From: CAYMUR01 sp964393615
Lineage (GTDB): Bacteria > Planctomycetota > Planctomycetia > Pirellulales > Pirellulaceae
Assembly: GCA_964393615.1 (NCBI GenBank)
Contig: CAYMUR010000004.1
Span: 52,093 to 116,092 of the forward strand
Length of the DNA stretch: 64,000 nucleotides
Direction: 5' to 3'
A program made the translations under genes and the position numbers. Shown one piece after another: positions 8,790-16,749 of the stretch. Positions within the stretch are counted from its first letter, which is position 1; each line of letters starts with the position of its first letter. A model generated the notes under the pieces. That model saw only the letters and a program-made list of their open reading frames with translations, was not told the DNA's origin and made no database searches.

Positions 8790-10421
8790 TCATTCCATGG
8801 CATGGCGATGAGGGTCTCCATCTTCGAGGTTTAAGTCGCTGGGCCACTGGAGTTCTATACCCTGCTGGACCAGCGAGTCCTGGAATGCGACCAGCTGACG
8901 GCTGTTGTGGAGCACGCCACGCGGCGAGGTGTTTTGCGCAAGGCAAAAACAGGCCAGTGTCCCGGCGGCCTCGCCCACATTCCATTCCACTGGGTGCAAG
9001 CGGTAGCAACCGTTGGTGATATGAGTAACCCCAAGATTTTTCGCTGCGGGCAGTAAATTTTCCACTCGTACAGGAATCAATGCCCCCAAGGGAATTTGAA
9101 ATGGTAACGTGGGCACATCGAAATAGTTGTCGCCACCGGTTGTGGGATGTAGGTCAATCCTATAGCTGCCAATACCCACCGAGTCGTGAAAAGTCTCAGC
9201 CAAGCGTTTTCCTTTTTGCAAGTCGGCCGAGAGGTGTTGCTCGCACACCGTAAACTCTGCCTGGATGCGACGCGACTCGCGGATGTACGGTGCCTTGGCC
9301 AGGCCGTCGTCGGTTCCCACGACATCAGATCGAAGTCGCAGGCCAGGTAACCCCTGGCCACCATCCTCCCGTTCGTATTCGGTTTGCAGCCAGTAAAGCA
9401 ATGACAAGCTCAACTGCTTGGCCCGCTGGATGTGCTTTGTGGCTTGCTCGGCATCACAGGTACAAAGATCCCCCAGAAAATAGTCGGTCATTGGCCAGTT
9501 GATGAGGCAGATATCACTAGAAAAACTACCTGGTGTGAACTGCTCGCGGGCCAGAATTCTTCGGTAGGTCCACAATCCGCTAAATGCCACCGGCGGCTCG
9601 CCCGTTGGGTCGAATCGATAGTGCACTGGTTCTAAGGTACGGGGACTAAGTCCTGTCAAACGGAGCAGTTTACCTGCCCAGGGCGGATTCAGCTGGGGAA
9701 TGAAATCGCGCCAGAATTCGTATTCGGCCGGCCGATCAATGGTGTGATTTTCGCCCACCATGTGGTCCACGGCAAAGCAGGCGGTAAATGCCTGAGAATT
9801 TTGTGGCTTGGCCACACCCGGCGCACCTGGTTCGCCGGTTTGCGACTGCGACTCTTGACCCGTGACAAACTCCATCCCAGCTAGCGGCAGCAGGTCGCCA
9901 AGTTCCGTGGCGTCCAGGACGTAGTCTGCCGTAACGGTCAGTTGCCTACCTGAGAGCAGGTTTTCCAGCGTGACCGCGGCGATTCGATCGCCCGCAGCCA
10001 TTTCGCTGGAAACTGGCACATGCTGCCGCAAAATGGTTAGCAGGCCACTCGTTTGGTAGGGGGCCAGCATCGCCTCGAGGACTGCCAGGGCCACGCGGGG
10101 TTCGTGACAGAGGGGCGACACCCATCCGAGGCCAGGATTGAAATACGGATCGTCCTGCGCCGGACAGGTTAATGGATAATGGTCACGGTAGTACTGACGG
10201 ACCAAGGTTCGCAGGCGGCGGTAGCTGGCAGTCGAGCCAAGCTGCTCAATCCAACCGTGTTCATCAGGGGGCACCGCCTGGGCGGTGAGTTGCCCGCCAA
10301 TCCAGTCAGTCGGTTCAGTTACGATCGCTGGGCGCCCACTCCGGCAAACCGCCAGCGCCGCGGCGCATCCTCCCAATCCTCCTCCAATGATGAGAACATC
10401 GGTCCGAATTTCTCTGATCAT
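8790..10421 (-). CDS. FAD-dependent oxidoreductase
   Basis: A 543-residue flavoprotein of the FAD-dependent oxidoreductase group often found in planctomycete and Bacteroidetes polysaccharide regions (PF12831-like). The dinucleotide-binding motif VLIIGGGLGGCAAALA is at residues 9-24, followed by the acidic end of the second strand (VTEPTDWIGGQL). A second FAD-contact segment, VLDATELGDLLPL, lies near residue 170, and the closing segment RVENLLPAAKNLGVTHITNG near 465. There is no signal peptide, so it is probably cytoplasmic. The substrate is unknown. It is alone on its strand, convergent with the SGNH hydrolase and of similarly high G+C (one 60-base line, 9301-9360, is 63% G+C by hand count against 48% for 19021-19080). 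Confidence 0.85.
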   Translation of the reverse strand: MIREIRTDVLIIGGGLGGCAAALAVCRSGRPAIVTEPTDWIGGQLTAQAVPPDEHGWIEQLGSTASYRRLRTLVRQYYRDHYPLTCPAQDDPYFNPGLGWVSPLCHEPRVALAVLEAMLAPYQTSGLLTILRQHVPVSSEMAAGDRIAAVTLENLLSGRQLTVTADYVLDATELGDLLPLAGMEFVTGQESQSQTGEPGAPGVAKPQNSQAFTACFAVDHMVGENHTIDRPAEYEFWRDFIPQLNPPWAGKLLRLTGLSPRTLEPVHYRFDPTGEPPVAFSGLWTYRRILAREQFTPGSFSSDICLINWPMTDYFLGDLCTCDAEQATKHIQRAKQLSLSLLYWLQTEYEREDGGQGLPGLRLRSDVVGTDDGLAKAPYIRESRRIQAEFTVCEQHLSADLQKGKRLAETFHDSVGIGSYRIDLHPTTGGDNYFDVPTLPFQIPLGALIPVRVENLLPAAKNLGVTHITNGCYRLHPVEWNVGEAAGTLACFCLAQNTSPRGVLHNSRQLVAFQDSLVQQGIELQWPSDLNLEDGDPHRHAME

Positions 10422-11420
10422 TTCCTGACGTTTTCTCGCAAAGAGTGCAAAACCTGATGCCTACGGATGGTTGCTTGATGAACTGTTAAAAACTTATTCG
10501 GTTATCTTTGTCCCAGAAAGCCCCCCAGCGAAGACCTGGTTCCCCAATCTGGCCACCGTGGACCCATTACCGGTTGTTTTGCTCGACTTTTTACAGAGTT
10601 GACCTAGCAGGTCGGACGGCGTAATAGCAAGCCGTTTGTAGCAGGACAGATCGTCGCTATGCGTAAACTGAGTCGCCAAAAACTATCGGATTGGCGTGCC
10701 GAAAATCGAGTGCATGGATGGGGTGAATTGCCGAAAGGATGTGGGAACTGAAAAGAGCCGTAGGTCTTCCAAAAGATCATCATTATGACCATAGGGACAT
10801 CCTACCAGCCTGCCGGGGGGATCGTAGAGCGATACGAGTCAACCGCGGCTAGGGTTGAGCAGACGGTCCAACCCCTGGGGATCGTTACGGAGATCGTTTG
10901 AAGTGTTAAACAATCGGTGAAAGAATACTATTTTGTTCAAAAACAAGGTATTAAATAGCCTATTTGTGGCCCGTTGGGTAGCAATCCTAGGCGAGTGGTT
11001 CATCACCAACCGAAGCGACAGAAAAATTTTGGTCGTCCAGGAAGCCTCATAGTAGATAGTCAGTTGTAATCTACAGCACACGATCACAAGATGGGTTGAA
11101 TAGTCAAAATCGTTAAACAACATGAACATTTTGTCAAAATGAATAATTCGTTGTTCTGTCATATGAACAGATGGAGGACCTGGATGACCTGAATTTGGGT
11201 GAGATTAAATTGGTGTAAAGTGTTATTACAAAACATCTTTTGGCGCTTGTTAGGGTTTCAGCACGGGACAGCAAGCAGGTTGGTATGAATTATGCTGGAA
11301 TATAACCATAACATTACCTAAAGGGCCGATCTGTCTCGGCACCACACAAATGGTCTGCCACTGTAGGTAGAATGACCATTTTGGGTTTACCCGTACCTAT
11401 GTGTTGATAAGGAGTCACCT
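10422..11420. other. One-kilobase gap upstream of the pilin genes
   Basis: No gene can be supported. A 30-codon frame from ATG 10659 exists but has no ribosome site at a usable distance. The last 250 bases must hold the promoter and leader of the first pilin gene. One inverted repeat in the leader is listed separately. Confidence 0.45.
11348..11381 (+). promoter_or_regulatory. Inverted repeat in the pilin leader
   Basis: AAATGGTC (11348-11355) and GACCATTT (11374-11381) are perfect 8-base complements separated by 18 bases, about 40 bases before the start codon of the first pilin. It could be an mRNA hairpin or an operator. The second pilin has no copy of it. Confidence 0.35.
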
Positions 11421-11765
11421 GTGAAAAGTCTTATGAAACGAATGTGGACGGAGGATGACGGTATCCTGACGTTCGAGTGGATTCTACTGGTTACGTTACT
11501 GGTGATCGGAATCATTGGTGGTGTGGCAGGTGCACGAGATGCAATCATTGACGAGTTGGGCGATGTAGCTCAAGCCATGTTGGCACTTGACCAGTCCTAT
11601 GGGGTTGCACACCCATTAACAGTAGAAGTTCATGACACGACGAACCTGGGTGGTGGTAGTAACTCAATCTTTATGGATGCAGCTTCCTTCCAGGATTGCA
11701 ATCGTAATGACCGCTTCAACGGTCAGTCGGGCAATCCTTTATTAGACTACGATTCACCTTCGTAA
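11421..11765 (+). CDS. Flp/Tad-type prepilin, first copy
   Basis: A 114-residue class IVb-like prepilin. The short leader is MKSLMKRMWTEDDG; the predicted prepilin peptidase cut is after Gly14, leaving ILTFE with the conserved glutamate at +5. A hydrophobic segment follows (WILLVTLLVIGIIGGVAGA). The mature part then has a hydrophilic tail of some 65 residues ending in FNGQSGNPLLDYDSPS, making it longer than classical Flp pilins, whose mature form is about 50-60 residues. It starts at GTG with AAGGAG (11409-11414) in front. The cognate peptidase is at 12936. It should be the major or a minor subunit of a Tad pilus. Its paralogue is at 12453. Confidence 0.85.
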   Translation: MKSLMKRMWTEDDGILTFEWILLVTLLVIGIIGGVAGARDAIIDELGDVAQAMLALDQSYGVAHPLTVEVHDTTNLGGGSNSIFMDAASFQDCNRNDRFNGQSGNPLLDYDSPS

Positions 11766-11891
11766 GAAGTTCCATTATTTGGATCTTGGTGTTTGGTTTT
11801 ATACGAAATAATTAGTTCTATTATGCTTACGGGTGATGTGGCCGGGGTTTCTCATAATTAATTGAGAAATTCTGGTACGCTTGTTAGCGTG

Positions 11892-11934
11892 ACTCCGCGA
11901 TACGGACGGCTCTTCGTGTCGCGGAGTTTTTTTT
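11892..11934 (+). terminator. Rho-independent terminator after the first pilin
   Basis: ACTCCGCGATAC (11892-11903) pairs with GTGTCGCGGAGT (11916-11927) over 12 base pairs with one G-U, and is followed at once by eight T. It lies about 130 bases after the pilin stop, so the first pilin is probably transcribed on its own at high level. Confidence 0.8.
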
Positions 11935-12452
11935 GAGTCTAGATTTCGGGTGAGCCCCCTCTTCGATTTGTGGCCGAAAACCAACAGCGATGGAAAGTTG
12001 TTGGATAGGCGTTCGTGGTGACAAATGCCATAAGTCCCTTCTATTTATTTCTTTTACGGAATCGTAGCCATCTTTTAACAGGAATAATGTTTACAGGTGG
12101 TATGCCAGTTGCCACGATAGCTGGCCACGCAAGATCACCATCTGGAAACCGGCGTTTTGATGAAAAATAGAAACCTATAATCGTTACGACCGACGACATG
12201 TTTTTGCATTGAATCAATGGAAGATTGTGTACTGCGATAATTTCATGGGTGCACACTCTATTTAAAATGAGAACTTGACAAGGTTTAGATGAAAAACGAT
12301 CTGCCAGGGACATTGTTTACCAAATTCGGGCACAAGAAATGCTTTAAATGTCGGATGAAAAAGCAAGTGCCGAAACGCAGTGGGTGCTGGCTGGCGGGTT
12401 GATGTGGCCCTTGAAAAGAGTTTCCGTGGTCTTAAACACAAAGGAGTCAATC
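11935..12452. other. Gap between the two pilin genes
   Basis: No gene is supported here. A 90-codon minus-strand frame at 12041-12313 has no motif or ribosome site. The promoter of the second pilin should lie here; a TTGACA at 12275-12280 is present but lacks a good -10 box. Confidence 0.4.
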
Positions 12453-12794
12453 GTGAAAACATTATTGCACCGTATTTGGGTCGAGGACGAAGGTATTTTG
12501 TCCTTCGAATGGGTTTTGTTAGTGACTTTGTTAACAATTGGCGTGATTGGTGGTATTGCCGGTGTGCGAGATGCGATTATCGATGAATTGGGAGATGTAG
12601 CCCAGGCGATGCTGGCGATTGATCAGTCTTATGCAGTTTTGCATCCATTGACGATCGAAGTTCACGATGGGAGTAACCAAGGAGCCAGTAATTCTAGTTT
12701 TACGGATAGCGCTGCGTTTCAGGATTGCAACCGCAATGACAGTTTCAATGGCCAATCTGGCAATCCGCTACTTGACTATGACTCCCCCTCGTAG
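12453..12794 (+). CDS. Flp/Tad-type prepilin, second copy
   Basis: A 113-residue paralogue of the first pilin. The frame is open upstream to 12348, but the GTG at 12453 is chosen because it is preceded by AAGGAG (12441-12446) and because the protein then aligns end to end with the first copy. The leader ends EDEG, with cleavage after Gly14 and glutamate at +5 (ILSFE). The membrane part (GGIAGVRDAIIDELGDVAQA) is almost unchanged, and the last 25 residues differ by one residue (FQDCNRND, then FNGQSGNPLLDYDSPS), while the middle of the tail and the third codon positions have diverged. This is an old duplication kept under protein-level selection. It leads into the assembly genes from 12936. Confidence 0.85.
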   Translation: MKTLLHRIWVEDEGILSFEWVLLVTLLTIGVIGGIAGVRDAIIDELGDVAQAMLAIDQSYAVLHPLTIEVHDGSNQGASNSSFTDSAAFQDCNRNDSFNGQSGNPLLDYDSPS

Positions 12795-12823
12795 AGCAAA
12801 AAGATAGTATGTTTCTCGTAAGG

Positions 12824-12853
12824 AGTCACTTGGTCTTTGTTGACTAAGTGGCT
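12824..12853 (+). promoter_or_regulatory. Hairpin between second pilin and prepilin peptidase
   Basis: AGTCACTTGGTC (12824-12835) pairs fully with GACTAAGTGGCT (12842-12853), with two G-U pairs and a 6-base loop. No T run follows, so it looks more like an attenuator or an mRNA-processing/stability hairpin that would keep pilin message above that of the assembly genes. Its 5' side overlaps a copy of the AAGGAGTCA string that precedes the pilin starts. Confidence 0.45.
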
Positions 12854-12935
12854 TCTGTCGTATCCGATCAAGACACATGACTTATTAGAACCCGCCACAA
12901 CGTTGATCAGTGAGCTGGCAGGAGGGAAGTAGGGG

Positions 12936-13496
12936 ATGGTTGTCACCTGCATATTTGTTGGTCTGGTGACTTGTTACACAGCATTGGCCGCCGTCGTCGA
13001 TATCAAGTTGCATAGAATTCCCAACGCGATAACGGTTCCGGCAGCCTTGATCGGGCTGATTTTCAACACGGGATTTACCAATATTGGTTGGGTTGGATCA
13101 CTGGCCGGGTTTGGTGTGGGATTTGCGCTATTATTGATCCCCTGGTTGCTCGGTGGCAGTGGCATGGGAGATGTAAAGCTTTTGGCAGCTTTAGGAGCAT
13201 GGTTAGGTCCGCTGTACATGGCCTGTGCTTTTGTACTTAGCGTATTTCTGGCCGCGATGATTGCTTTGGGAGTGATGATGAAAGTGGCTTGCCTGGAAGG
13301 TGTTTCACAATCCAAACGTCGTTATTTGCAAAAACGGTCCAATCCTCAAAAAAGTGTTACCGCGCGAGTAACACACAAGTCTTCCAACTCGCGACGACAG
13401 CGCGTGTTGCCTTTTGCCGTACCGGTCGCACTGAGCACTTGGATCGTATTAGGTTGGTTGGCCTATTTTGAAGGAAGTATGTTATTTGCAAGATAA
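12936..13496 (+). CDS. cpaA: Prepilin peptidase, CpaA/TadV type (A24)
   Basis: A 186-residue membrane protein of the short TadV/CpaA branch of type IV prepilin peptidases, without the N-methyltransferase domain. The two catalytic aspartates are visible: D22 in AAVVDIKLHRIPN and the GxGD aspartate near residue 78 in GGSGMGDVKLL. About five hydrophobic segments surround them; residues 125-160 form a basic cytoplasmic loop. It should cut the two pilins and TadE after glycine. GTG or ATG at 12936 follows GGAGGGAAG. It is the first gene of the assembly set, and the next gene starts within about 20 bases. Confidence 0.9.
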   Translation: MVVTCIFVGLVTCYTALAAVVDIKLHRIPNAITVPAALIGLIFNTGFTNIGWVGSLAGFGVGFALLLIPWLLGGSGMGDVKLLAALGAWLGPLYMACAFVLSVFLAAMIALGVMMKVACLEGVSQSKRRYLQKRSNPQKSVTARVTHKSSNSRRQRVLPFAVPVALSTWIVLGWLAYFEGSMLFAR

Positions 13497-13515
13497 AGGG
13501 GCGCAGTCGTGTTGT

Positions 13516-14040
13516 ATGTTTAATAGGACAACTGTCTGCATTCCCGATACGAGTGTCAATATGTTGAGGTATGATCACTTCAGATCGCGAACCCAAAGAC
13601 ACCAGGTAACTGACAGGTCCCGTCGGTTACGCAATGGGGTTCTCACCTTAGAAATGATTTTGACGCTTCCAATCCTGCTGGTAGTTGGTTTGGCTATTGT
13701 ACAGTTCAGCATGATGTTGATGGGATCGCAAGCAGTCAGTGCTGCTGCACACGCAGGCGTGCGGGCAGCCGCTTTGCCAGGTTCCAGTAACGCTTCAGTG
13801 GTCGAAGCAGTCCATCGTGCCTTAGAGAGTCGGTCTTTTCAAAATGACGTTAATGTTTTGATACTTGTCAACGACAAGACGGAGTTAGCGAAACCATTGA
13901 TCACAGCGATAACAGGTGACAAAGTGTCTGTTACTGTCAGTGTAAATGCGACAAAAGTTGCGCCCAATGCACTGCGGTTGATTGGCATCTCGGTTACAGA
14001 TACTGAATTACATCAAACATTTATCATGCGAAAAGAGTAG
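13516..14040 (+). CDS. tadE: TadE-like pseudopilin
   Basis: A 174-residue TadE-family protein. A TTG at 13468 would overlap the peptidase gene; the ATG at 13516 is preferred (AAGGGG upstream, though 15 bases away). The TadE region begins at residue 40: NG followed by VLTLE, that is a prepilin-like glycine with glutamate at +5, and a hydrophobic helix (ILTLPILLVVGLAIVQFSMMLM). A soluble domain with AAHAGVRAAALPG follows. In Tad systems TadE is a minor pseudopilin processed by TadV and needed for pilus assembly. It should be anchored in the inner membrane with its C terminus in the periplasm. The N-terminal leader of 40 residues is long for the family. Confidence 0.8.
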   Translation: MFNRTTVCIPDTSVNMLRYDHFRSRTQRHQVTDRSRRLRNGVLTLEMILTLPILLVVGLAIVQFSMMLMGSQAVSAAAHAGVRAAALPGSSNASVVEAVHRALESRSFQNDVNVLILVNDKTELAKPLITAITGDKVSVTVSVNATKVAPNALRLIGISVTDTELHQTFIMRKE

Positions 14041-14178
14041 TAATACGAAGCTACAAAAAAGAACATTTGTCATAGTAGAACGTACACGATGAGAGACGAG
14101 AGCCGAACCGAGCAGCGTAGTCCACAGTGTCGGAAAAACAAGGCAACCGTCAGCCCCTCAACGTAAAGGAATAAAATT

Positions 14179-15261
14179 GTGAGACGAATCAGTCCTGGCA
14201 CCGTGACGATCTTTGTGATTGCGATTTTAGTCGGTTTAATGGGGGCCTTTGTACTGAAGCAACAAATGTCACTACAACCAATTGCTGAAATCGTCGAACC
14301 GGAGCAAATGGTCGTAATATCGCGAATGAATCTGTCGGCCAATGAGAGGGTCAGCCGTTCCATCTTGGAACTGAGACCGGCACGTGACGGAGAAGCAGTG
14401 GCAAATGCCATTTCAGAGATCGATGTTGTTGTCGGAAGGTATATCCGGGACATTCTTGCCGCACAAACTCCGATAACAGAAGAGGATCTTTTCCCGATTG
14501 GCGAAAATCCAATTAAACGACTCACGGAACGCATTTCTGATGGAATGCGGGCGGTTACGATTCAAGTGACGGGACTTGTTCACGGAAGAACTCTGATACA
14601 ACACGATTCAAATGTAGACATAGCGCTGACGATCGAAACTGATCACCCCGACGTCAAGGAAGTTGGACTGAAAGGAATCGGTACAAAAACTTTGCTGCAG
14701 ACGATCAGGGTCTTGGCGGTCATTATCCCGCCCGAACCTCCCCGTAGCAGTGCGGCGTTCAATGCCTTGACGAGCATTGTTGTGGAGGTCACTCCAGACC
14801 AGGCCAACACTTTGGCACTGGCCCAACAGATCGGTAATTTATCGGTGAGTGTTGTTGGAAATGGAAGTGCGGGGCCAGGTGCCCAAGAAAGGGTCGTGAA
14901 ACCAAATGATCTGATTGGACTGGTAATTTCCACGCCGCCCGAGCCTCCTGCGTTACCTCCACTTCCGCCTGTGGAAGAAACGTTCCAAGTCGAACATTAT
15001 CGCGGTGACAAAATGGAATTGCAAACATTTGGCCCCGATAAGATTAAAGAAGCTCATTCGCTAGAAGAACCCAAGTCAAATCCATCAGAACCATCAGGAT
15101 TCCAAAGCTCATCGTCGACACGACCGGTTCGTCAGCCACGGTCAGATCGTCAAACGGTAAGGGACCAATACGAAGTGGATAAATCGACACCGCCTTTGGC
15201 AGCACAGGCATCGTTTCCTACCGCTGAGAAGAAATCGCTGTACACTCGATTTGCAAAATAA
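14179..15261 (+). CDS. cpaB: Flp pilus assembly protein CpaB/RcpC
   Basis: A 360-residue protein started by GTG. Residues 6-26 form a membrane anchor (TVTIFVIAILVGLMGAFVL). Residues about 38-110 are a SAF-type domain (VVISRMNLSANERVSRSILELR) and residues 125-235 the RcpC domain with MRAVTIQV. The last 110 residues are low-complexity, rich in Pro, Ser and Lys (PPEPPALPPLPPVEE). In other Tad systems CpaB/RcpC is a periplasmic partner of the secretin CpaC/RcpA, and the secretin gene normally follows directly. Here it does not: the next gene is TadG-like. AAAGGA precedes the start. Confidence 0.85.
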   Translation: MRRISPGTVTIFVIAILVGLMGAFVLKQQMSLQPIAEIVEPEQMVVISRMNLSANERVSRSILELRPARDGEAVANAISEIDVVVGRYIRDILAAQTPITEEDLFPIGENPIKRLTERISDGMRAVTIQVTGLVHGRTLIQHDSNVDIALTIETDHPDVKEVGLKGIGTKTLLQTIRVLAVIIPPEPPRSSAAFNALTSIVVEVTPDQANTLALAQQIGNLSVSVVGNGSAGPGAQERVVKPNDLIGLVISTPPEPPALPPLPPVEETFQVEHYRGDKMELQTFGPDKIKEAHSLEEPKSNPSEPSGFQSSSSTRPVRQPRSDRQTVRDQYEVDKSTPPLAAQASFPTAEKKSLYTRFAK

Positions 15262-15446
15262 AAGACTTATCCAACCGAGATTTATGTCAGAATAAGATGT
15301 ACTTTGCGCGGTGTCACACAGGAAATGATCCAAATGTTGCCCCAGGTTCAACTTGAAAAACAGACTGAATCGGGTGCAGGGCGATCCGCAGACGAAACAC
15401 GTATCCGTTTACCCTGGCAACCGTGAGCTTCGATACCGGATGAACG

Positions 15447-16667
15447 GTGATGATTATGTTCCAGCCAGTCACCAAGTCGATAGGGACAACGCATCGTGCG
15501 AAAGCATTTCATGTTTTCGAGCCGCCGGTTCGGTTTTCTCAATTCCCATCTCGTCGGAAGGTCAGAGTTAGTCGCTCTGGTGTGTTAACAATATTTGTGC
15601 TGTTGATGTTGGTCATCGCTATCGGAATGCTGGTACTGGTGGTGAATTTCACTTGGCTAGTGCTCAACAATCGAGACATGCAACGTCGTAGCGATCTACT
15701 AGCCCTGGTGGCGGCGGAGGAGTTGCTCGATGAACAAATATTATCGGATCAATTTCCCAGCCAAGAGGATGATGTTCTTCAAGCAGAAATCACAGTCCAT
15801 GAATTTCGGTTGGCGAACAACCAGGTTGTAGCGGGTGCTCTAAGAGTGAAATCCTCGAATGTGACGGTGACAGCAGGCCGGGTAGAAGATGTTACCCATC
15901 CCGTGTTCGTTGACATGCTGCCATTTAACTCGTTACGTGTTGAAATACACCGTTTTGCTCAGGGGCCCAATCCGGCGCGTTTATTAATTAGAGGATTTGG
16001 GGCACCTGAGGCTGCAGATGTCGCGACTGCCTCGATAGCGGCACTTGACAATCGCCTAATAGGGTTTCGTCCTACGACTACGGTGGCGACGCCACTGGCA
16101 CCTTTGGCCATTAGCGAAAAAGCTTGGTTTTCAGATCGGCCCAGTGAAAGCGTAGACCGGAATGCGAATCATCGACTTGAATTGGACGTACTATTACGAC
16201 CTTCCGCAGGGGATGGCACGGCCAATGGTGCGTTAATCGACGTTGATGGCTCGATCCCACTCGATTTCAGATTGATTCCTCACCAAGTATCGAACGGAAT
16301 CGAGCCGGATGATCTGGGCACGGAGATGCTTGGACCAGCCATTCCGGTGAACCCATTGCCATTACCGGCCACTGATTTAAGTCCGAGTAACACGGATCAT
16401 ATTGTGGAAGCGTTCAACGCAGTAGCGAACAGTGCTGATTCACGTCGTGTTTTTGCCGTCTATACAGGGGACTTTAGCGATCCGTTGCCAATCATTGGTT
16501 TTGTTGCCGCAACGGTGTTGGAGGCAGAAAATACTGGTGGGTTATACGACCAGATTCGTTTAGCAGTGGAACCGGTATTTATTGTTCACTTTACAGCGGT
16601 GACGGCAGCAAAAAATCGTGAGGTGCCGGAGAATAAGTACATTCACAAGATTCGATTAGTGCAATAG
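15447..16667 (+). CDS. TadG-like pilus assembly protein
   Basis: About 406 residues (GTG 15447 or ATG 15450). A 43-residue basic N terminus leads to a single membrane helix (residues 45-72) beginning RSGVLTIFVLLMLVIAIGML, the position and sequence of the TadE/TadG N-terminal region. The glutamate expected at +5 after the glycine is replaced by phenylalanine. The helix is followed by NNRDMQRRSDLLALVAAEELL, which matches the NRxxLQxAADAAALAAA block of TadG. The remaining 300 residues are a periplasmic domain I do not recognise; there is no von Willebrand A domain. The protein probably sits in the inner membrane within the pilus machine. Confidence 0.7.
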   Translation: MMIMFQPVTKSIGTTHRAKAFHVFEPPVRFSQFPSRRKVRVSRSGVLTIFVLLMLVIAIGMLVLVVNFTWLVLNNRDMQRRSDLLALVAAEELLDEQILSDQFPSQEDDVLQAEITVHEFRLANNQVVAGALRVKSSNVTVTAGRVEDVTHPVFVDMLPFNSLRVEIHRFAQGPNPARLLIRGFGAPEAADVATASIAALDNRLIGFRPTTTVATPLAPLAISEKAWFSDRPSESVDRNANHRLELDVLLRPSAGDGTANGALIDVDGSIPLDFRLIPHQVSNGIEPDDLGTEMLGPAIPVNPLPLPATDLSPSNTDHIVEAFNAVANSADSRRVFAVYTGDFSDPLPIIGFVAATVLEAENTGGLYDQIRLAVEPVFIVHFTAVTAAKNREVPENKYIHKIRLVQ

Positions 16668-16749
16668 TCGAACATTCCTCTGAGGAAATAGCGAATATGA
16701 ACTGTTTTGAATATGCCACCACTCAATGTGACGCGGAAGGAGTCGAACG

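Noticed and set aside
8423..9019. Plus-strand frame of 198 codons opposite the FAD oxidoreductase end
   Set aside because: Proline/arginine-rich product without motifs in GC-rich DNA; the minus-strand flavoenzyme explains most of the stretch.
12041..12313. Minus-strand frame of 90 codons between the pilins
   Set aside because: No motif, no start signal; the composition is not protein-like.
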